64,000 nucleotides of DNA. Source: an uncultured Roseibium sp. (GTDB taxonomy: Bacteria; Pseudomonadota; Alphaproteobacteria; Rhizobiales; Stappiaceae). Position numbers and translations under genes: made by a program. The stretch is from contig NZ_CANMFD010000003.1 in the NCBI RefSeq assembly GCF_947496995.1, positions 186,001-250,000 on the forward strand, given 5' to 3'. Below the pieces are notes generated by a model, which saw only the letters and a program-made list of their open reading frames with translations, made no database searches and was not told the DNA's origin. Position 1 is the stretch's first letter; every line of letters begins with the position of its first letter. Positions 44,992-55,121 of the stretch are shown piece by piece.

Positions 44992-45975
44992 GTGTCGCGC
45001 CTGAATGAATTACGCATGATCGCTCGGGTTGCCCAGATGTATCACATCGAGGGCAAGCGGCAGGCCGATATCGCCAAACATCTGCGCATCTCCCAGGCAA
45101 CGGTTTCCAGAATGCTCAAGAAGGCCGTGGAGGAGGAGATCGTGCGCACCACGGTCGTCGCGCCGTCGGGGACCTACAGCGAACTGGAGACAGGGCTCAG
45201 GGAAGCGTTCGGGCTCGCCGAAGCCATCGTGGTGGAATGCTCCGAGGACCGCGAAGGCGCGATCATGGCCCGCATCGGCGAAGCCGCCGCGCATATCATC
45301 GAGGCAACATTGCAGCCCGGCGAGATCATTGGCGTTTCCAGCTGGAGCCAGACCATTCTCAAGATGGTCGACAACATCCATCCGATGAAAAACGGCAAGG
45401 CGAAATACGTCGTCCAGACCCTGGGCGGCATGGGAGACCCGACGGTTCAGATCCACGCCACGCAACTGACCTCCCGGCTTGCCAAACTGACCGGCGCCGA
45501 GGCCCGGTTGCTGAGTGCCCCCGGTGTCGCACAATCGCGGGAAGCCAAGCTTGTCCTGCTCAGCGATCCCTACATCCGCGAGACCATCGACCTGTTCAGC
45601 CGCATAACCCTCGCCATCGTCGGCATCGGCGCACTGGAACCCTCCTGGATGCTGGCCCGCTCCGGCAACATTTTCACGCCGAACGAACTGGCCGCGGTCA
45701 AGGAGGCCGGGGGCGTCGGCGACATCAGCCTGAGGTTCTTCGACCAGGATGGCGGAACCGTCAAAACTCCGTTGGATGACCGGGTGATCGGCATGCCACT
45801 GGAAGATCTGGCGCATGTAGAGCGTGTCGTCGCGCTGGCGGGCGGCGAAACCAAGACCGAGGCCATTCGCGGCGCGCTGAGAACCGGCAAGATCGATGTT
45901 CTGATCACCGACAGGTTCACCGCCGAGCGACTGGTCGCCACGCCTCAAGCCGAAGCGCAGGCAAAACCTCTTTAG
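44992..45975 (+). CDS. SorC/DeoR-type sugar-binding transcriptional regulator
   Basis: 327 residues from GTG 44992. The N-terminal HTH (RQADIAKHLRISQATVSRML) is followed by a sugar-phosphate-binding C-terminal domain similar to glucosamine-6-phosphate deaminase-like SorC effectors (IIGVSSWSQTILKMVDNI). It likely responds to the kinase product or its derivative and binds the TGAATA/TATTCA sites nearby. It ends the plus-strand operon. Confidence 0.92.
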   Translation: MSRLNELRMIARVAQMYHIEGKRQADIAKHLRISQATVSRMLKKAVEEEIVRTTVVAPSGTYSELETGLREAFGLAEAIVVECSEDREGAIMARIGEAAAHIIEATLQPGEIIGVSSWSQTILKMVDNIHPMKNGKAKYVVQTLGGMGDPTVQIHATQLTSRLAKLTGAEARLLSAPGVAQSREAKLVLLSDPYIRETIDLFSRITLAIVGIGALEPSWMLARSGNIFTPNELAAVKEAGGVGDISLRFFDQDGGTVKTPLDDRVIGMPLEDLAHVERVVALAGGETKTEAIRGALRTGKIDVLITDRFTAERLVATPQAEAQAKPL

Positions 45976-46036
45976 GATTCAATCTGGCGGAAAGGCCTGC
46001 ATATGCAGGTACGTCATCAGCACCCCCCAGTGCTGT

Positions 46037-46084
46037 CCCGGACTTGACCCGGGACCACCGGACGGCCCCGGATCAAGTCCGGGG
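46037..46084. repeat. Palindromic repeat, probable bidirectional terminator
   Basis: CCCGGACTTGACCCGGG (46037-46053) is, apart from one mismatch, the reverse complement of the inner part of CCCCGGATCAAGTCCGGGG (46066-46084), forming a long GC-rich stem with a 12-base loop. It lies between the convergent sorC-type and ribH2 genes. Repeats with the CCGGACTTGA core are interspersed in many rhizobial-type genomes; whether this copy is one needs a genome search. Confidence 0.65.
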
Positions 46085-46136
46085 CGGCCAAGGAGTGATG
46101 CTCCAACTCGGGCAGCCACCGCGCGGAAGCAACTGG

Positions 46137-46586
46137 TTACGCGCCGAGCCGCGCCACCAGATCGGAAGCGCTGACTGCGGCGTCCGCGGCTTCCTTGCCC
46201 TTCTTGACGAAATGCTCGCTGAAGAAGCCCTCATGCTCATTGGTCGGCTGGAAGTGATGCGGTGTCAGGGAGACCGAAAGCACCGGAACACCCGACTTGA
46301 GCCCGGCATCCATCAGTCCCGAAACCACCGCCTGAGCAACAAAATCGTGGCGATAGATGCCGCCGTCGACGACAAGCGCAGCCGCGGCAATGGCATCGTA
46401 TTTTCCCGTCTCGGCCAGTTTGAGAGCAACGAGCGGCATTTCGAACGCGCCCGGAACATCGAAGCTTTCCACTTCTGCTCCAGGAGCGAGTTCCGACAAT
46501 CTCTGCTTGAAGCCGTCGAACGCCTTGTCGACGATATCCGCGTGCCAGCGTGCCTTTATGAAGGCGAATTTCCTGGTTGTGCTCAA
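46137..46586 (-). CDS. ribH2: 6,7-dimethyl-8-ribityllumazine synthase, type II (RibH2)
   Basis: 149 residues. It makes the penultimate riboflavin intermediate from 5-amino-6-ribitylamino-uracil and dihydroxybutanone phosphate. IKARWHADIVDKAF, FDVPGAFEMPL, DGGIYRHDFVAQAV (catalytic His) and LTPHHFQ match the RibH2 type known from Brucella and Mesorhizobium, which forms decamers rather than icosahedra. It stands alone without other rib genes, as usual for RibH2. It is convergent with the SorC gene and divergent from the apnO-like gene. Confidence 0.92.
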   Translation of the reverse strand: MSTTRKFAFIKARWHADIVDKAFDGFKQRLSELAPGAEVESFDVPGAFEMPLVALKLAETGKYDAIAAAALVVDGGIYRHDFVAQAVVSGLMDAGLKSGVPVLSVSLTPHHFQPTNEHEGFFSEHFVKKGKEAADAAVSASDLVARLGA

Positions 46587-46884
46587 AGGTCCCGTTCCTT
46601 CTTCCCGTTTTTCCTGAGGCTCGCTGTTTCATAACCGCAAGGCCAGCTTGGCTTCTTATGGCTCAAGCCGACGCGTCCCGCCACATCATTTCAGACGTAT
46701 TTGACCCAGGGGACGCTTTGCCCCACCGCATAGCTGCAACGAATTCATCCCTGCCCAATTGATTTGCACCATCGGAATTTAGCTAGACACATACGTCCGA
46801 GTGCAGATAATAATAATGTCATCATACCAGTTGACATCCAAATTTCACTGTGGATTCATAAAAATCATAAACTTGGGAGGAACC
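46587..46884. promoter_or_regulatory. Divergent region ribH2/apnO with regulon site 1
   Basis: 298 non-coding bases. The key element is TCATCATACCAGTTG (46819-46833), flanked by TGTCA and TGACA as an inverted repeat (46817-46821 and 46832-46836). The right arm overlaps a TTGACA hexamer (46831-46836), a possible -35 box, so a bound protein would block RNA polymerase. GGGAGG at 46876-46881 serves the ATG at 46885. No FMN riboswitch could be confirmed before ribH2. Confidence 0.6.
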
Positions 46885-47709
46885 ATGAAAATCGCGCTCA
46901 TAGGTGCGGGGGGAAAAATGGGAGTGCGACTCTCCCATAATTTGAAGGGCTCCCGATACGACGTTGCTCACGTGGAAGTCAGCGATGAAGGCAAGAAGCG
47001 GCTGAAGTCCGAAGTCGGGGCCGATTGCGTCGATATCGACAAGGCCCTGCAAGGTGCCCGTGCAGTTATCCTGGCAGTGCCGGACACGGCTATCAAGGCG
47101 GTCTCCAGCAGCATTGTCGACAAGCTCGACCCGGGAACCATCCTGATCGCGCTGGATGCGGCCGCTCCTTTCGCAGGCCATTTTCCGAAGCGGGACGACA
47201 TCACCTTCTTCGTCACGCATCCTTGCCATCCGCCGATCTTCAACGATGAAACCGACATGTCCGCAAAGCGCGACCATTTCGGTGGCATCGCAGCGAAGCA
47301 GGCCATTGTCAGCGCCCTCATGCAAGGGCCGGAAGAGCACTTTGCGATTGGCGAGGATATCGCGAAGACGATCTTCAAACCGATCCTGCGGTCACATCGC
47401 ATCACCGTCGAACAGATGGCGCTTCTTGAGCCCGGCTTGTCCGAGACAGTCTGCGCCACGCTCCTCGTGGTCATGAAGGAGGCCATGGAAGAAGTCGTGC
47501 GCCTCGGCGTCGACCGCCAGGCGGCGCGCGATTTTCTGCTCGGCCACATGAATGTTCTTGGCGCGGTTGTCATGGAGGAAGTTGACGGCGTCTTTTCGGA
47601 TGCCTGCAACAAGGCAATCGTAAATGGAAAAACACGCCTCATGCGTGATGACTGGATTGGCGTGTTCAAGCCGGAGGAAATCAAGGAAAGCATCCGGCGG
47701 ATCACCTGA
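46885..47709 (+). CDS. apnO: D-apionate oxidoisomerase-like (phosphogluconate dehydrogenase-type) protein, copy 1
   Basis: 274 residues from ATG 46885, with GGGAGG upstream. Rossmann start ALIGAGGKMGVRL, LAVPDTAI, the THPCHPPIFNDE segment and a PGDH C-terminal helical domain (LLEPGLSETVCATLLVVMK) fit the ApnO-type branch of the 6-phosphogluconate/ketol-acid reductoisomerase superfamily. In D-apiose catabolism ApnO oxidises and isomerises D-apionate to 3-oxo-isoapionate. It is homologous along its whole length to the protein at 55949-56779. It starts the operon that encodes the sugar transporter, dehydrogenase and lactonase. Confidence 0.78.
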   Translation: MKIALIGAGGKMGVRLSHNLKGSRYDVAHVEVSDEGKKRLKSEVGADCVDIDKALQGARAVILAVPDTAIKAVSSSIVDKLDPGTILIALDAAAPFAGHFPKRDDITFFVTHPCHPPIFNDETDMSAKRDHFGGIAAKQAIVSALMQGPEEHFAIGEDIAKTIFKPILRSHRITVEQMALLEPGLSETVCATLLVVMKEAMEEVVRLGVDRQAARDFLLGHMNVLGAVVMEEVDGVFSDACNKAIVNGKTRLMRDDWIGVFKPEEIKESIRRIT

Positions 47710-47797
47710 TCGGAGTTCCTGCGTCCTGACCGGCGCAGGCAACTTGAACGAACCGGAAGCTCTGAACTTGTTGGAGCGGTTCGGCACTGAAGACTGA

Positions 47798-48763
<966 letters not shown>

Positions 48764-48773
48764 AATCGAGATC

Positions 48774-48802
48774 GGTTGCGGCGGATCCTGTCCGTCGCAA
48801 CC
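48774..48802 (+). terminator. Intercistronic stem-loop after the binding-protein gene
   Basis: GGTTGCGGCGGA (48774-48785) pairs with TCCGTCGCAACC (48791-48802) with a single mismatch and a 5-base loop. No T-run follows and transcription probably continues into the DUF2291 gene. It is likely a 3' mRNA stabiliser and expression-ratio device, like the one at 11487. Confidence 0.55.
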
Positions 48803-48883
48803 GGACCCTTTCATAATACCTGACCCCTTGCCTGCTGCCAGCGGCCGCAAGGCATGGGTAAGTTTTATTCGGGAGGATGCAAG

Positions 48884-49540
48884 GTGCATCGCGGCTTAGC
48901 TCCGTCAATTTGTATGGTCATGATTGTTGCCGCCCTTGGCGGCTGTAAGCTTGAGAAAAACGATATCGTTGCAGGTGGCGACGGCCAGGACGTCGTGTCC
49001 AGCCAGCCCGGCGGCGACATGAATACTCTGGTCGCTGACATCTGGGACACACAGGTCGTCCCGCATCTTCAGGAAACATCGACTGACATGAAGTCCCTGG
49101 CGTCAGCGATCGCCGAGGATCTCGACGCTGCGGGCGACGCAAACGGCTATCGTCCGGCAAGCGAGGGCAGTCCCTGGAACTTCGCCACGAGGATCACCGG
49201 CACGATCGTCTCGGCCCGGACAGACACCCGCGCCGCCACCGCCGACATCGATGTGGACGGAGACGGGGAAGCGGATGTCACCCTGCAGCTCGGCCCGGTT
49301 ATCCGCGGCACGGCGCTTCGCGATGTCCTGCCGTTTATCGACTTCACATCCTTTTCCGACCAGATCGAATTTGCCCAGTTGTCGAGAGCCCTGAACACGC
49401 GCGCCTATGAGGCAGCGCTGAAAGATCTGCCGCGCGACGCGCTCGTCGGCCGGAAGGTCGACGCCATAGGCGCCTTCACGGTGCGCGGCTCCGAAGAGCC
49501 TTTTCTCGTCACGCCCGTTGCCCTGAAGGTGGGCGAATGA
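48884..49540 (+). CDS. DUF2291 periplasmic lipoprotein of a sugar ABC operon
   Basis: 218 residues from GTG 48884, with GGGAGG 7 bases upstream. A short hydrophobic signal ends in the lipobox AALGGC, so the protein is probably lipidated and anchored in the periplasm. Proteins of this family recur beside CUT2 sugar transporters between binding protein and ATPase genes, as here. Function is unknown; an accessory or assembly role for the transporter is an inference. Its stop overlaps the ATPase start. Confidence 0.85.
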   Translation: MHRGLAPSICMVMIVAALGGCKLEKNDIVAGGDGQDVVSSQPGGDMNTLVADIWDTQVVPHLQETSTDMKSLASAIAEDLDAAGDANGYRPASEGSPWNFATRITGTIVSARTDTRAATADIDVDGDGEADVTLQLGPVIRGTALRDVLPFIDFTSFSDQIEFAQLSRALNTRAYEAALKDLPRDALVGRKVDAIGAFTVRGSEEPFLVTPVALKVGE

Positions 49541-51102
49541 TGACCGCGCCGGATCACAAGATCGGACTTTCCGTACGCGGTGCGACCAAGGTCTATCCGG
49601 GCACCCTCGCCCTGAATGACGTCGACTTCGATGTCCATCTGGGTGCGGTCAATGTCCTTGTCGGCGAGAACGGCGCGGGAAAATCCACGCTCATGAAGGT
49701 CATCGCCGGCGTGGAGCAATTGACATCGGGCGAGATCCTGAAGGACGGCGAGCGTCTGAGCCTTCCCGACACCCGCGCGGCCGCTGCCCACGGCATCGGC
49801 ATCGTGTTCCAGGAACTGAACCTCTTCCCGAACATGACCGTGGCCGACAATATCTTTATCGCGCGGGAGAAAACCCGGGCGGGCATCGACATCGCGGCCG
49901 GGGACCAGAAAAAGGAAGCCGTCGAACTTCTCAAGCGGCTGGAACACGACATTTCGCCGGATGCAATGGTCTCCGACCTGCGGATCGGCGAACAGCAGAT
50001 TGTCGAGATCGCCAAGGCGCTGGCGCAGGATGCCCGCATCCTGATCATGGACGAGCCGACATCCGCATTGAGCGCGGCGGAGGTGGAGATCCTGTTCAGG
50101 GTGATCGCCGATCTGAAAAAACGCGGCGTCGGCATCGTTTATATCTCACACCGCCTCGAGGAACTGATCCGCATTGGCGATTACATCACCGTGCTCAGGG
50201 ACGGTGTCCGGACCGGCGCCCGCTCCATGGAAGGCGTGGACGTCCCCTGGATCGTGCGCAACATGATCGGTGCCGCCTCCAAGGACTTCGCCAAGACCGT
50301 CCAGCATGAGTTCGGCGACGAGATATTCCGCAGCGAAGACATCTGCCTGATCGGCAAGACCGGCAAATTTGTGGTTGACCATGTCTCTCTCAGCCTCCGG
50401 GCCGGAGAGATCGTCGGCATCTATGGTCTGATGGGCGCCGGACGGTCCGAGTTTTTCGAATGCATCATGGCGCAGCATCCAAATTGCAGCGGTGCGTTCT
50501 TCGTGGAGGGAAAACCTCTCAACGAACCGGATGTGGCCGGCCGCATTTCCCGCGGCTTGGCCCTCATACCGGAGGACCGCAAGGCAGAGGGGCTGGTGCA
50601 GATCCTGCCGATCAGGGAGAACATGTCCCTTTCCAGTCTCGGGAACTTCGTCAAGGGCATTCATCTCAACCTGCGCCGGGAGCGGGAAACCGTCGCCCGG
50701 TTCGTTCGCGACCTCACCATCAAGATCGCCAGCATGGAAAATCCGGTCAGTTCGCTGTCCGGCGGAAACCAGCAGAAGGTCGTGATCGGCAAGGCGCTGA
50801 TGACGTCGCCCAAGGTGCTTTTGATGGACGAGCCCAGCCGCGGCATCGACATCGGCGCCAAGGCGGAGGTGTTCCGCACCATGCGCAAGCTCGCAGCGGA
50901 AGGTCTCGGCATACTCTTTGTCAGCTCTGACCTTGAAGAGGTCATGTCCCTGTCCGACCGGATCATCGTGATGTCCAACGGACGGATCACGGGTGAATTC
51001 AACGGACCCGACGCAACAGAAGAACAGATTATCGCGGCTTCCGCGATCGGCCACGCTCCCTCAGGCGAAGCAGGCCACATGAACGAGAGGAAACACGGAT
51101 GA
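49537..51102 (+). CDS. Sugar ABC transporter ATP-binding protein (RbsA-like, apiose locus)
   Basis: 521 residues, two nucleotide-binding domains: GENGAGKST, LRIGEQQIVEIAKAL and ILIMDEPTSAL in the first; GLMGAGRSE, LSGGNQQKVVIGKAL and LLMDEPSRGID in the second. ATG 49537 overlaps the preceding stop (a second ATG is at 49540). It pairs with the permease, which starts 4 bases before its end. Confidence 0.95.
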   Translation: MMTAPDHKIGLSVRGATKVYPGTLALNDVDFDVHLGAVNVLVGENGAGKSTLMKVIAGVEQLTSGEILKDGERLSLPDTRAAAAHGIGIVFQELNLFPNMTVADNIFIAREKTRAGIDIAAGDQKKEAVELLKRLEHDISPDAMVSDLRIGEQQIVEIAKALAQDARILIMDEPTSALSAAEVEILFRVIADLKKRGVGIVYISHRLEELIRIGDYITVLRDGVRTGARSMEGVDVPWIVRNMIGAASKDFAKTVQHEFGDEIFRSEDICLIGKTGKFVVDHVSLSLRAGEIVGIYGLMGAGRSEFFECIMAQHPNCSGAFFVEGKPLNEPDVAGRISRGLALIPEDRKAEGLVQILPIRENMSLSSLGNFVKGIHLNLRRERETVARFVRDLTIKIASMENPVSSLSGGNQQKVVIGKALMTSPKVLLMDEPSRGIDIGAKAEVFRTMRKLAAEGLGILFVSSDLEEVMSLSDRIIVMSNGRITGEFNGPDATEEQIIAASAIGHAPSGEAGHMNERKHG

Positions 51103-52163
51103 CATCGCTCACCGCAACACAGGGTCAGACCGGTTCGGGCGGGCAACCCCTGGTTCTGCTACTGCTGAAACTCAGAACCTTCATCGCTCTGATCGCCGTT
51201 TTCGCCTTCTTTTCGATGGCGGCGCCAAACTTCCTGAGCGCAGCCAATTTCGTCATCATGTCCAAACACGTGGCCCTGAACGCCTTTCTGGCGATCGGAA
51301 TGACCTTCGTCATCATCACCGGCGGTATCGACCTGTCGGTGGGCTCGATTGTCGGCCTGTGCGGCATGGTGGCCGGCTGGCTGATCCTCAACGGCATCGA
51401 TCTGGGGATCGGATACTCGCTCTATTTCAACCTGTTCGAGATCATCCTCATCACCCTGGCCGTAGGTGTGCTGGTGGGCGCCATCAACGGGCTCTTGATA
51501 ACCCGGCTGAATGTCGCTCCGTTCATCGCGACCCTCGGAACGCTCTATGTGGCGCGCGGACTGGCGCTGCTGTCGTCCGACGGCGCGACCTTTCCGAACC
51601 TTGTCGGCAAGGAGGACTACGGCTCGACGGGCTTCTATCTCCTGGGCACGGGCAACATTCTCGGGATACCTATCTCCATCTGGCTGCTGATCGCGGTCGG
51701 CTGCGCCGCCGCCTATATCGCCTCCAGAACCCCCCTCGGCCGGCATATTTATGCCGTCGGCGGCAATGAAAAGGCTGCGGCTCTTTCCGGTGTGAAGGTC
51801 AATCGTGTGAAGATGTTCGTCTACATGTTCTCCGGCTTTTGCGCGGCGATCGTCGGCCTGGTCATATCTTCCCAGCTCGTGGCCTCACACCCTGCGACCG
51901 GCGAGACGTTCGAGCTGAATGCCATCGCAGCGGCAGTGCTCGGGGGAACGTCCATGTCCGGTGGCCGTGGACGCATCGGCGGAACGATTGTCGGCGCCTT
52001 CGTCATCGGGGTTCTGTCCGACGGTCTTGTCATGATGGGCGTGAGTTCCTTCTGGCAGACCGTCATCAAGGGACTGGTGATCATCGCCGCAGTTGTCGTA
52101 GATCAGGCACAACAAAGACTTCAGGCGCGGGTAGCCCTGCAGCAGCAGGCAGCAGCCCGATAA
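51099..52163 (+). CDS. Sugar ABC transporter permease (RbsC-like, apiose locus)
   Basis: 354 residues with about nine or ten membrane segments; motif IITGGIDLSVGSIVGL and the coupling loop AVGGNEKAAALSGV are CUT2-permease hallmarks. It has some 25 extra polar residues before the first helix. Start overlaps the ATPase gene (ATGA). It completes the transporter of the D-apiose-type operon. Confidence 0.95.
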   Translation: MTSLTATQGQTGSGGQPLVLLLLKLRTFIALIAVFAFFSMAAPNFLSAANFVIMSKHVALNAFLAIGMTFVIITGGIDLSVGSIVGLCGMVAGWLILNGIDLGIGYSLYFNLFEIILITLAVGVLVGAINGLLITRLNVAPFIATLGTLYVARGLALLSSDGATFPNLVGKEDYGSTGFYLLGTGNILGIPISIWLLIAVGCAAAYIASRTPLGRHIYAVGGNEKAAALSGVKVNRVKMFVYMFSGFCAAIVGLVISSQLVASHPATGETFELNAIAAAVLGGTSMSGGRGRIGGTIVGAFVIGVLSDGLVMMGVSSFWQTVIKGLVIIAAVVVDQAQQRLQARVALQQQAAAR

Positions 52164-52185
52164 AGAGCCCGACAAGGAGAATGGA

Positions 52186-53217
52186 ATGAAAAAGGGTGCA
52201 CTGATCGGCTGCGGCTTCTTCGCTCAAAACCACATGCATGCCTGGGCCGGTGTGGAGGGTGCCGAAATCACGGCGCTTTGCGACCGGGACGAGGAGCGTC
52301 TGAATGCGACGGCCGAGCGCTTCGGGATCGAAAGAACCTATACGGATGCCGCGGAGCTGCTCAAGGCCGAGACCCTCGACTTCGCCGACATCGCGACCAC
52401 CGTGCAGACTCATCTGCCGCTTGTGCAGCTTGTTGCTGCCAGCGGTGTGAACATTATCTGCCAGAAGCCCTTCGCGAACACCATGCACGACGCGAAGACC
52501 ATGACCGACCTGGCCGCGACCGCCGGCGTCACCCTGATGGTGCATGAGAACTTCCGCTGGCAGTCGGCCATCCGCAAGGCGAAAGCCGAAATCGAAAGCG
52601 GGGCAATCGGAACAGCGTTCTGGGGGCGCGTCAGTTTCCGCTCGGCTTACGACGTCTATTCGGGCCAACCCTATCTGGCCACCGATGACCGTTTCATCGT
52701 GCAGGACCTGGGCATCCACATACTCGACATCGCCCGCTTCCTGTTCGGCGACGCGAAATCCATCAGCGCCAGCACGAAGCGGGTCAATCAGGCCATCCGG
52801 GCAGAAGATGTCGCCACGATGATGCTTGTTCACGAAAACGATGTGACCAGCATTGTCGACTGCAGCTATGCCACCCGTCTGCCGCATGAGCATTTCCCCG
52901 AGACCTTGCTTGAAGTCGACGGCAGCACCGGTACCCTGCGGCTGATGTCCAACTACCAGCTCGAGATCCACAACGCACAAGGCACGTCACGGAAGGATGT
53001 GTCGCCGCCGCTGCTCCCTTGGGCCGAGCGTCCCTGGCACAACATTCAGGAAAGCGTCTTCAACATTCAGCGCCATTTCATCGACTGCCTCAACACCGGT
53101 GGGACACCCGAAACCTCCGGTGCCGACAACCTGAAGACGCTCGACCTCGTGGAGGCGGCCTATCTCTCCGCCGCCGAAGGAAACCGAACCATAGATCTGC
53201 GTGATCCGAACCGATGA
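52186..53217 (+). CDS. apsD: D-apiose dehydrogenase-like Gfo/Idh/MocA protein
   Basis: 343 residues. Rossmann start LIGCGFFAQNHMHAW, the active-site segment ICQKPFANTMHDAKTM, and MVHENFRWQSAIRKAK follow the ApsD-type pattern. ApsD oxidises D-apiose with NAD+ to D-apionolactone. It follows the permease by 22 bases and overlaps the lactonase gene (ATGA), so oxidation and lactone opening are coupled. Substrate assignment rests on the complete gene context and on subfamily motifs. Confidence 0.8.
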   Translation: MKKGALIGCGFFAQNHMHAWAGVEGAEITALCDRDEERLNATAERFGIERTYTDAAELLKAETLDFADIATTVQTHLPLVQLVAASGVNIICQKPFANTMHDAKTMTDLAATAGVTLMVHENFRWQSAIRKAKAEIESGAIGTAFWGRVSFRSAYDVYSGQPYLATDDRFIVQDLGIHILDIARFLFGDAKSISASTKRVNQAIRAEDVATMMLVHENDVTSIVDCSYATRLPHEHFPETLLEVDGSTGTLRLMSNYQLEIHNAQGTSRKDVSPPLLPWAERPWHNIQESVFNIQRHFIDCLNTGGTPETSGADNLKTLDLVEAAYLSAAEGNRTIDLRDPNR

Positions 53218-55034
53218 CCGACGACGAAGCCCTGAGCCTGTTTGGCACGACACAGCCCCCCGCCCCGTACAGGATACTCCGTGCCGGTGCGCTGACGGCA
53301 CGGCTTGAGAACGGCAATCTCAGGTACGTCAGCTTCGAGGGCGTCGAAATCCTGCGGGCGATATCCTATGTCGTCCGTGATCGCGACTGGGGAACTCTGG
53401 CGCCTCGCATTGAAGACATGAGGGTTGAGGAAGGGGCGGAAAAATTCACCGTCAGCTATGACGCCGTCTTCGCGAATGCAGGCGCTACACTCAAGGTATC
53501 CACCCGCATTGAAGGCAGCGCGGACGGCTGCTTGAGATACAGCGCGAAAGCCTTCGCCGAACAGGATTTCGAAACCAACCGCTGCGGGTTCAACATCCTG
53601 CATCCGATACGGGATGTCGCCGGTGCCCCGGTAGAAGTGGAGCATTGCGACGGGTCCCGCGAGGAAACCGCTTTCCCGGAACTGATCGAGCCCTGGCAGC
53701 CTTTCAAGAATATCCGCGCCCTTACCCACTGGCCGGCGGCCTCCATCAAGGCGACTTGCCGGATGGAGGGGGATGTCTTTGAAATGGAGGATCAGCGCAA
53801 CTGGTCCGATGCCTCCTACAAGACCTATGTGCGCCCACTGGCGCTTCCATGGCCGTATATCCTGCCGGGAGGGCAGGAAAACCAACAGGAGGTCGAACTC
53901 CTTGTTGAAAGAACCACGACCGGTGTGAGTTCCTCGCAAGCCGCAGGGCACGATGGACCGGTCACGATTGAAGTAGACGCACCAGCCGGAACGAAATTGC
54001 CGGACATCGGCCTGTTGATCACGCCGGAAGAAAGCGAGCCCGCGCTCAACAGCGCCGACCGCCTCTTCGAGCTGAAGCCGAAATCGATCCTCCTGCACTT
54101 CGACCCGACAACCCATCACGAGCCGCAATTCTGGGGTCACTACAAAACGCTTCAGGACATCTATCCGGCCGAATACGACCTGGAATATGTCGTTGCCTGC
54201 GAAGGCGACCTTGAGGCGGAATTCGAAGATCTCGCGCGGAAAGTGAGCGACAGCGGCTTAACTCTGAATTCGCTTGCCGTTTGTCCCTCTGTCGATCGTC
54301 AGTCCACGCCACCGGGCAGTGACTGGCCCGCGTGCCCGCCCCTTGAGGACATCTATCGCGCCGCACGCCGCGCGTTTCCCCGCCTCACGCTCGGCGGAGG
54401 CATGTTCAGCTACTTCACCGAACTCAACCGCAAGCGCCCGCCGCTCGATCTGCTCGATTTCGTGACACACTCGACCAGCCCGATCGTCCATGCCGCTGAC
54501 GATGACAGCGTGATGGAGACCCTGGAAACCCTGCCCCATATCACCCGCTCTGCAAGGGCGATCATAGGTGCGGACACAAGCTACAGGATCGGCCCGTCCA
54601 CGATCGGGATGCGGATGAACCCCTACGGGTCCAGAACATTCGACAATCCGGACGGCGAACGGATCTGCATGACGTCCGACGACCCGCGTCAGCGAGGAGC
54701 ATTCGCAGCCGCGTGGACGGTTGGATATGCGGCACGCATCGCCGCCGCCGGCATCGAAAAATGGATCCCGGCGGCATTCACCGGACCACGCGGCGTGCTG
54801 ACGGCCGCGGGAGACGACTTCCTGCCTGTCGGCCGCGCCATAGCGGAGCTTGCGCGGGTGCAGGATCTGCCGCTTCGTGAATGCAAGGTGAGCGACGAAC
54901 GGAAACTTGCAGCGCTGGGATTCGACACGGCCACGGGCTGTTCGATTCTCATTGCCAATTTGACATCTAATGAACTTGAATTCAGTACGGTCGGGCACGA
55001 CATGCTGGGGCCGTTTGAGACCAGATGGTTGTGA
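53214..55034 (+). CDS. apnL: D-apionolactonase-like protein
   Basis: 606 residues, the length of ApnL-type proteins. No transmembrane segment or signal was seen; the N-terminal half looks beta-rich (GNLRYVSFEGVEILRAIS) and the C-terminal half TIM-barrel-like. In D-apiose catabolism ApnL hydrolyses D-apionolactone to D-apionate. The ATGA overlap with the dehydrogenase, together with ApnO- and OiaK-like genes on either side, is the main evidence. Last gene before the GntR regulator. Confidence 0.75.
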   Translation: MTDDEALSLFGTTQPPAPYRILRAGALTARLENGNLRYVSFEGVEILRAISYVVRDRDWGTLAPRIEDMRVEEGAEKFTVSYDAVFANAGATLKVSTRIEGSADGCLRYSAKAFAEQDFETNRCGFNILHPIRDVAGAPVEVEHCDGSREETAFPELIEPWQPFKNIRALTHWPAASIKATCRMEGDVFEMEDQRNWSDASYKTYVRPLALPWPYILPGGQENQQEVELLVERTTTGVSSSQAAGHDGPVTIEVDAPAGTKLPDIGLLITPEESEPALNSADRLFELKPKSILLHFDPTTHHEPQFWGHYKTLQDIYPAEYDLEYVVACEGDLEAEFEDLARKVSDSGLTLNSLAVCPSVDRQSTPPGSDWPACPPLEDIYRAARRAFPRLTLGGGMFSYFTELNRKRPPLDLLDFVTHSTSPIVHAADDDSVMETLETLPHITRSARAIIGADTSYRIGPSTIGMRMNPYGSRTFDNPDGERICMTSDDPRQRGAFAAAWTVGYAARIAAAGIEKWIPAAFTGPRGVLTAAGDDFLPVGRAIAELARVQDLPLRECKVSDERKLAALGFDTATGCSILIANLTSNELEFSTVGHDMLGPFETRWL

Positions 55035-55121
55035 CATCGGAAATGATAAGCTATGTCCGCATCAGGTTCGTCCGCAAATTAGGGGACGCGACATAGAAAC
55101 GAGGGTTTGAGGCGGAAAACC

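Noticed and set aside
46587..46770. Possible FMN riboswitch upstream of ribH2
   Set aside because: A GGGCAGGGATGAATTC stretch on the minus strand recalls the start of the RFN element, but the other conserved segments (such as ACCGGCGGT and GCCGACAGT) are missing.
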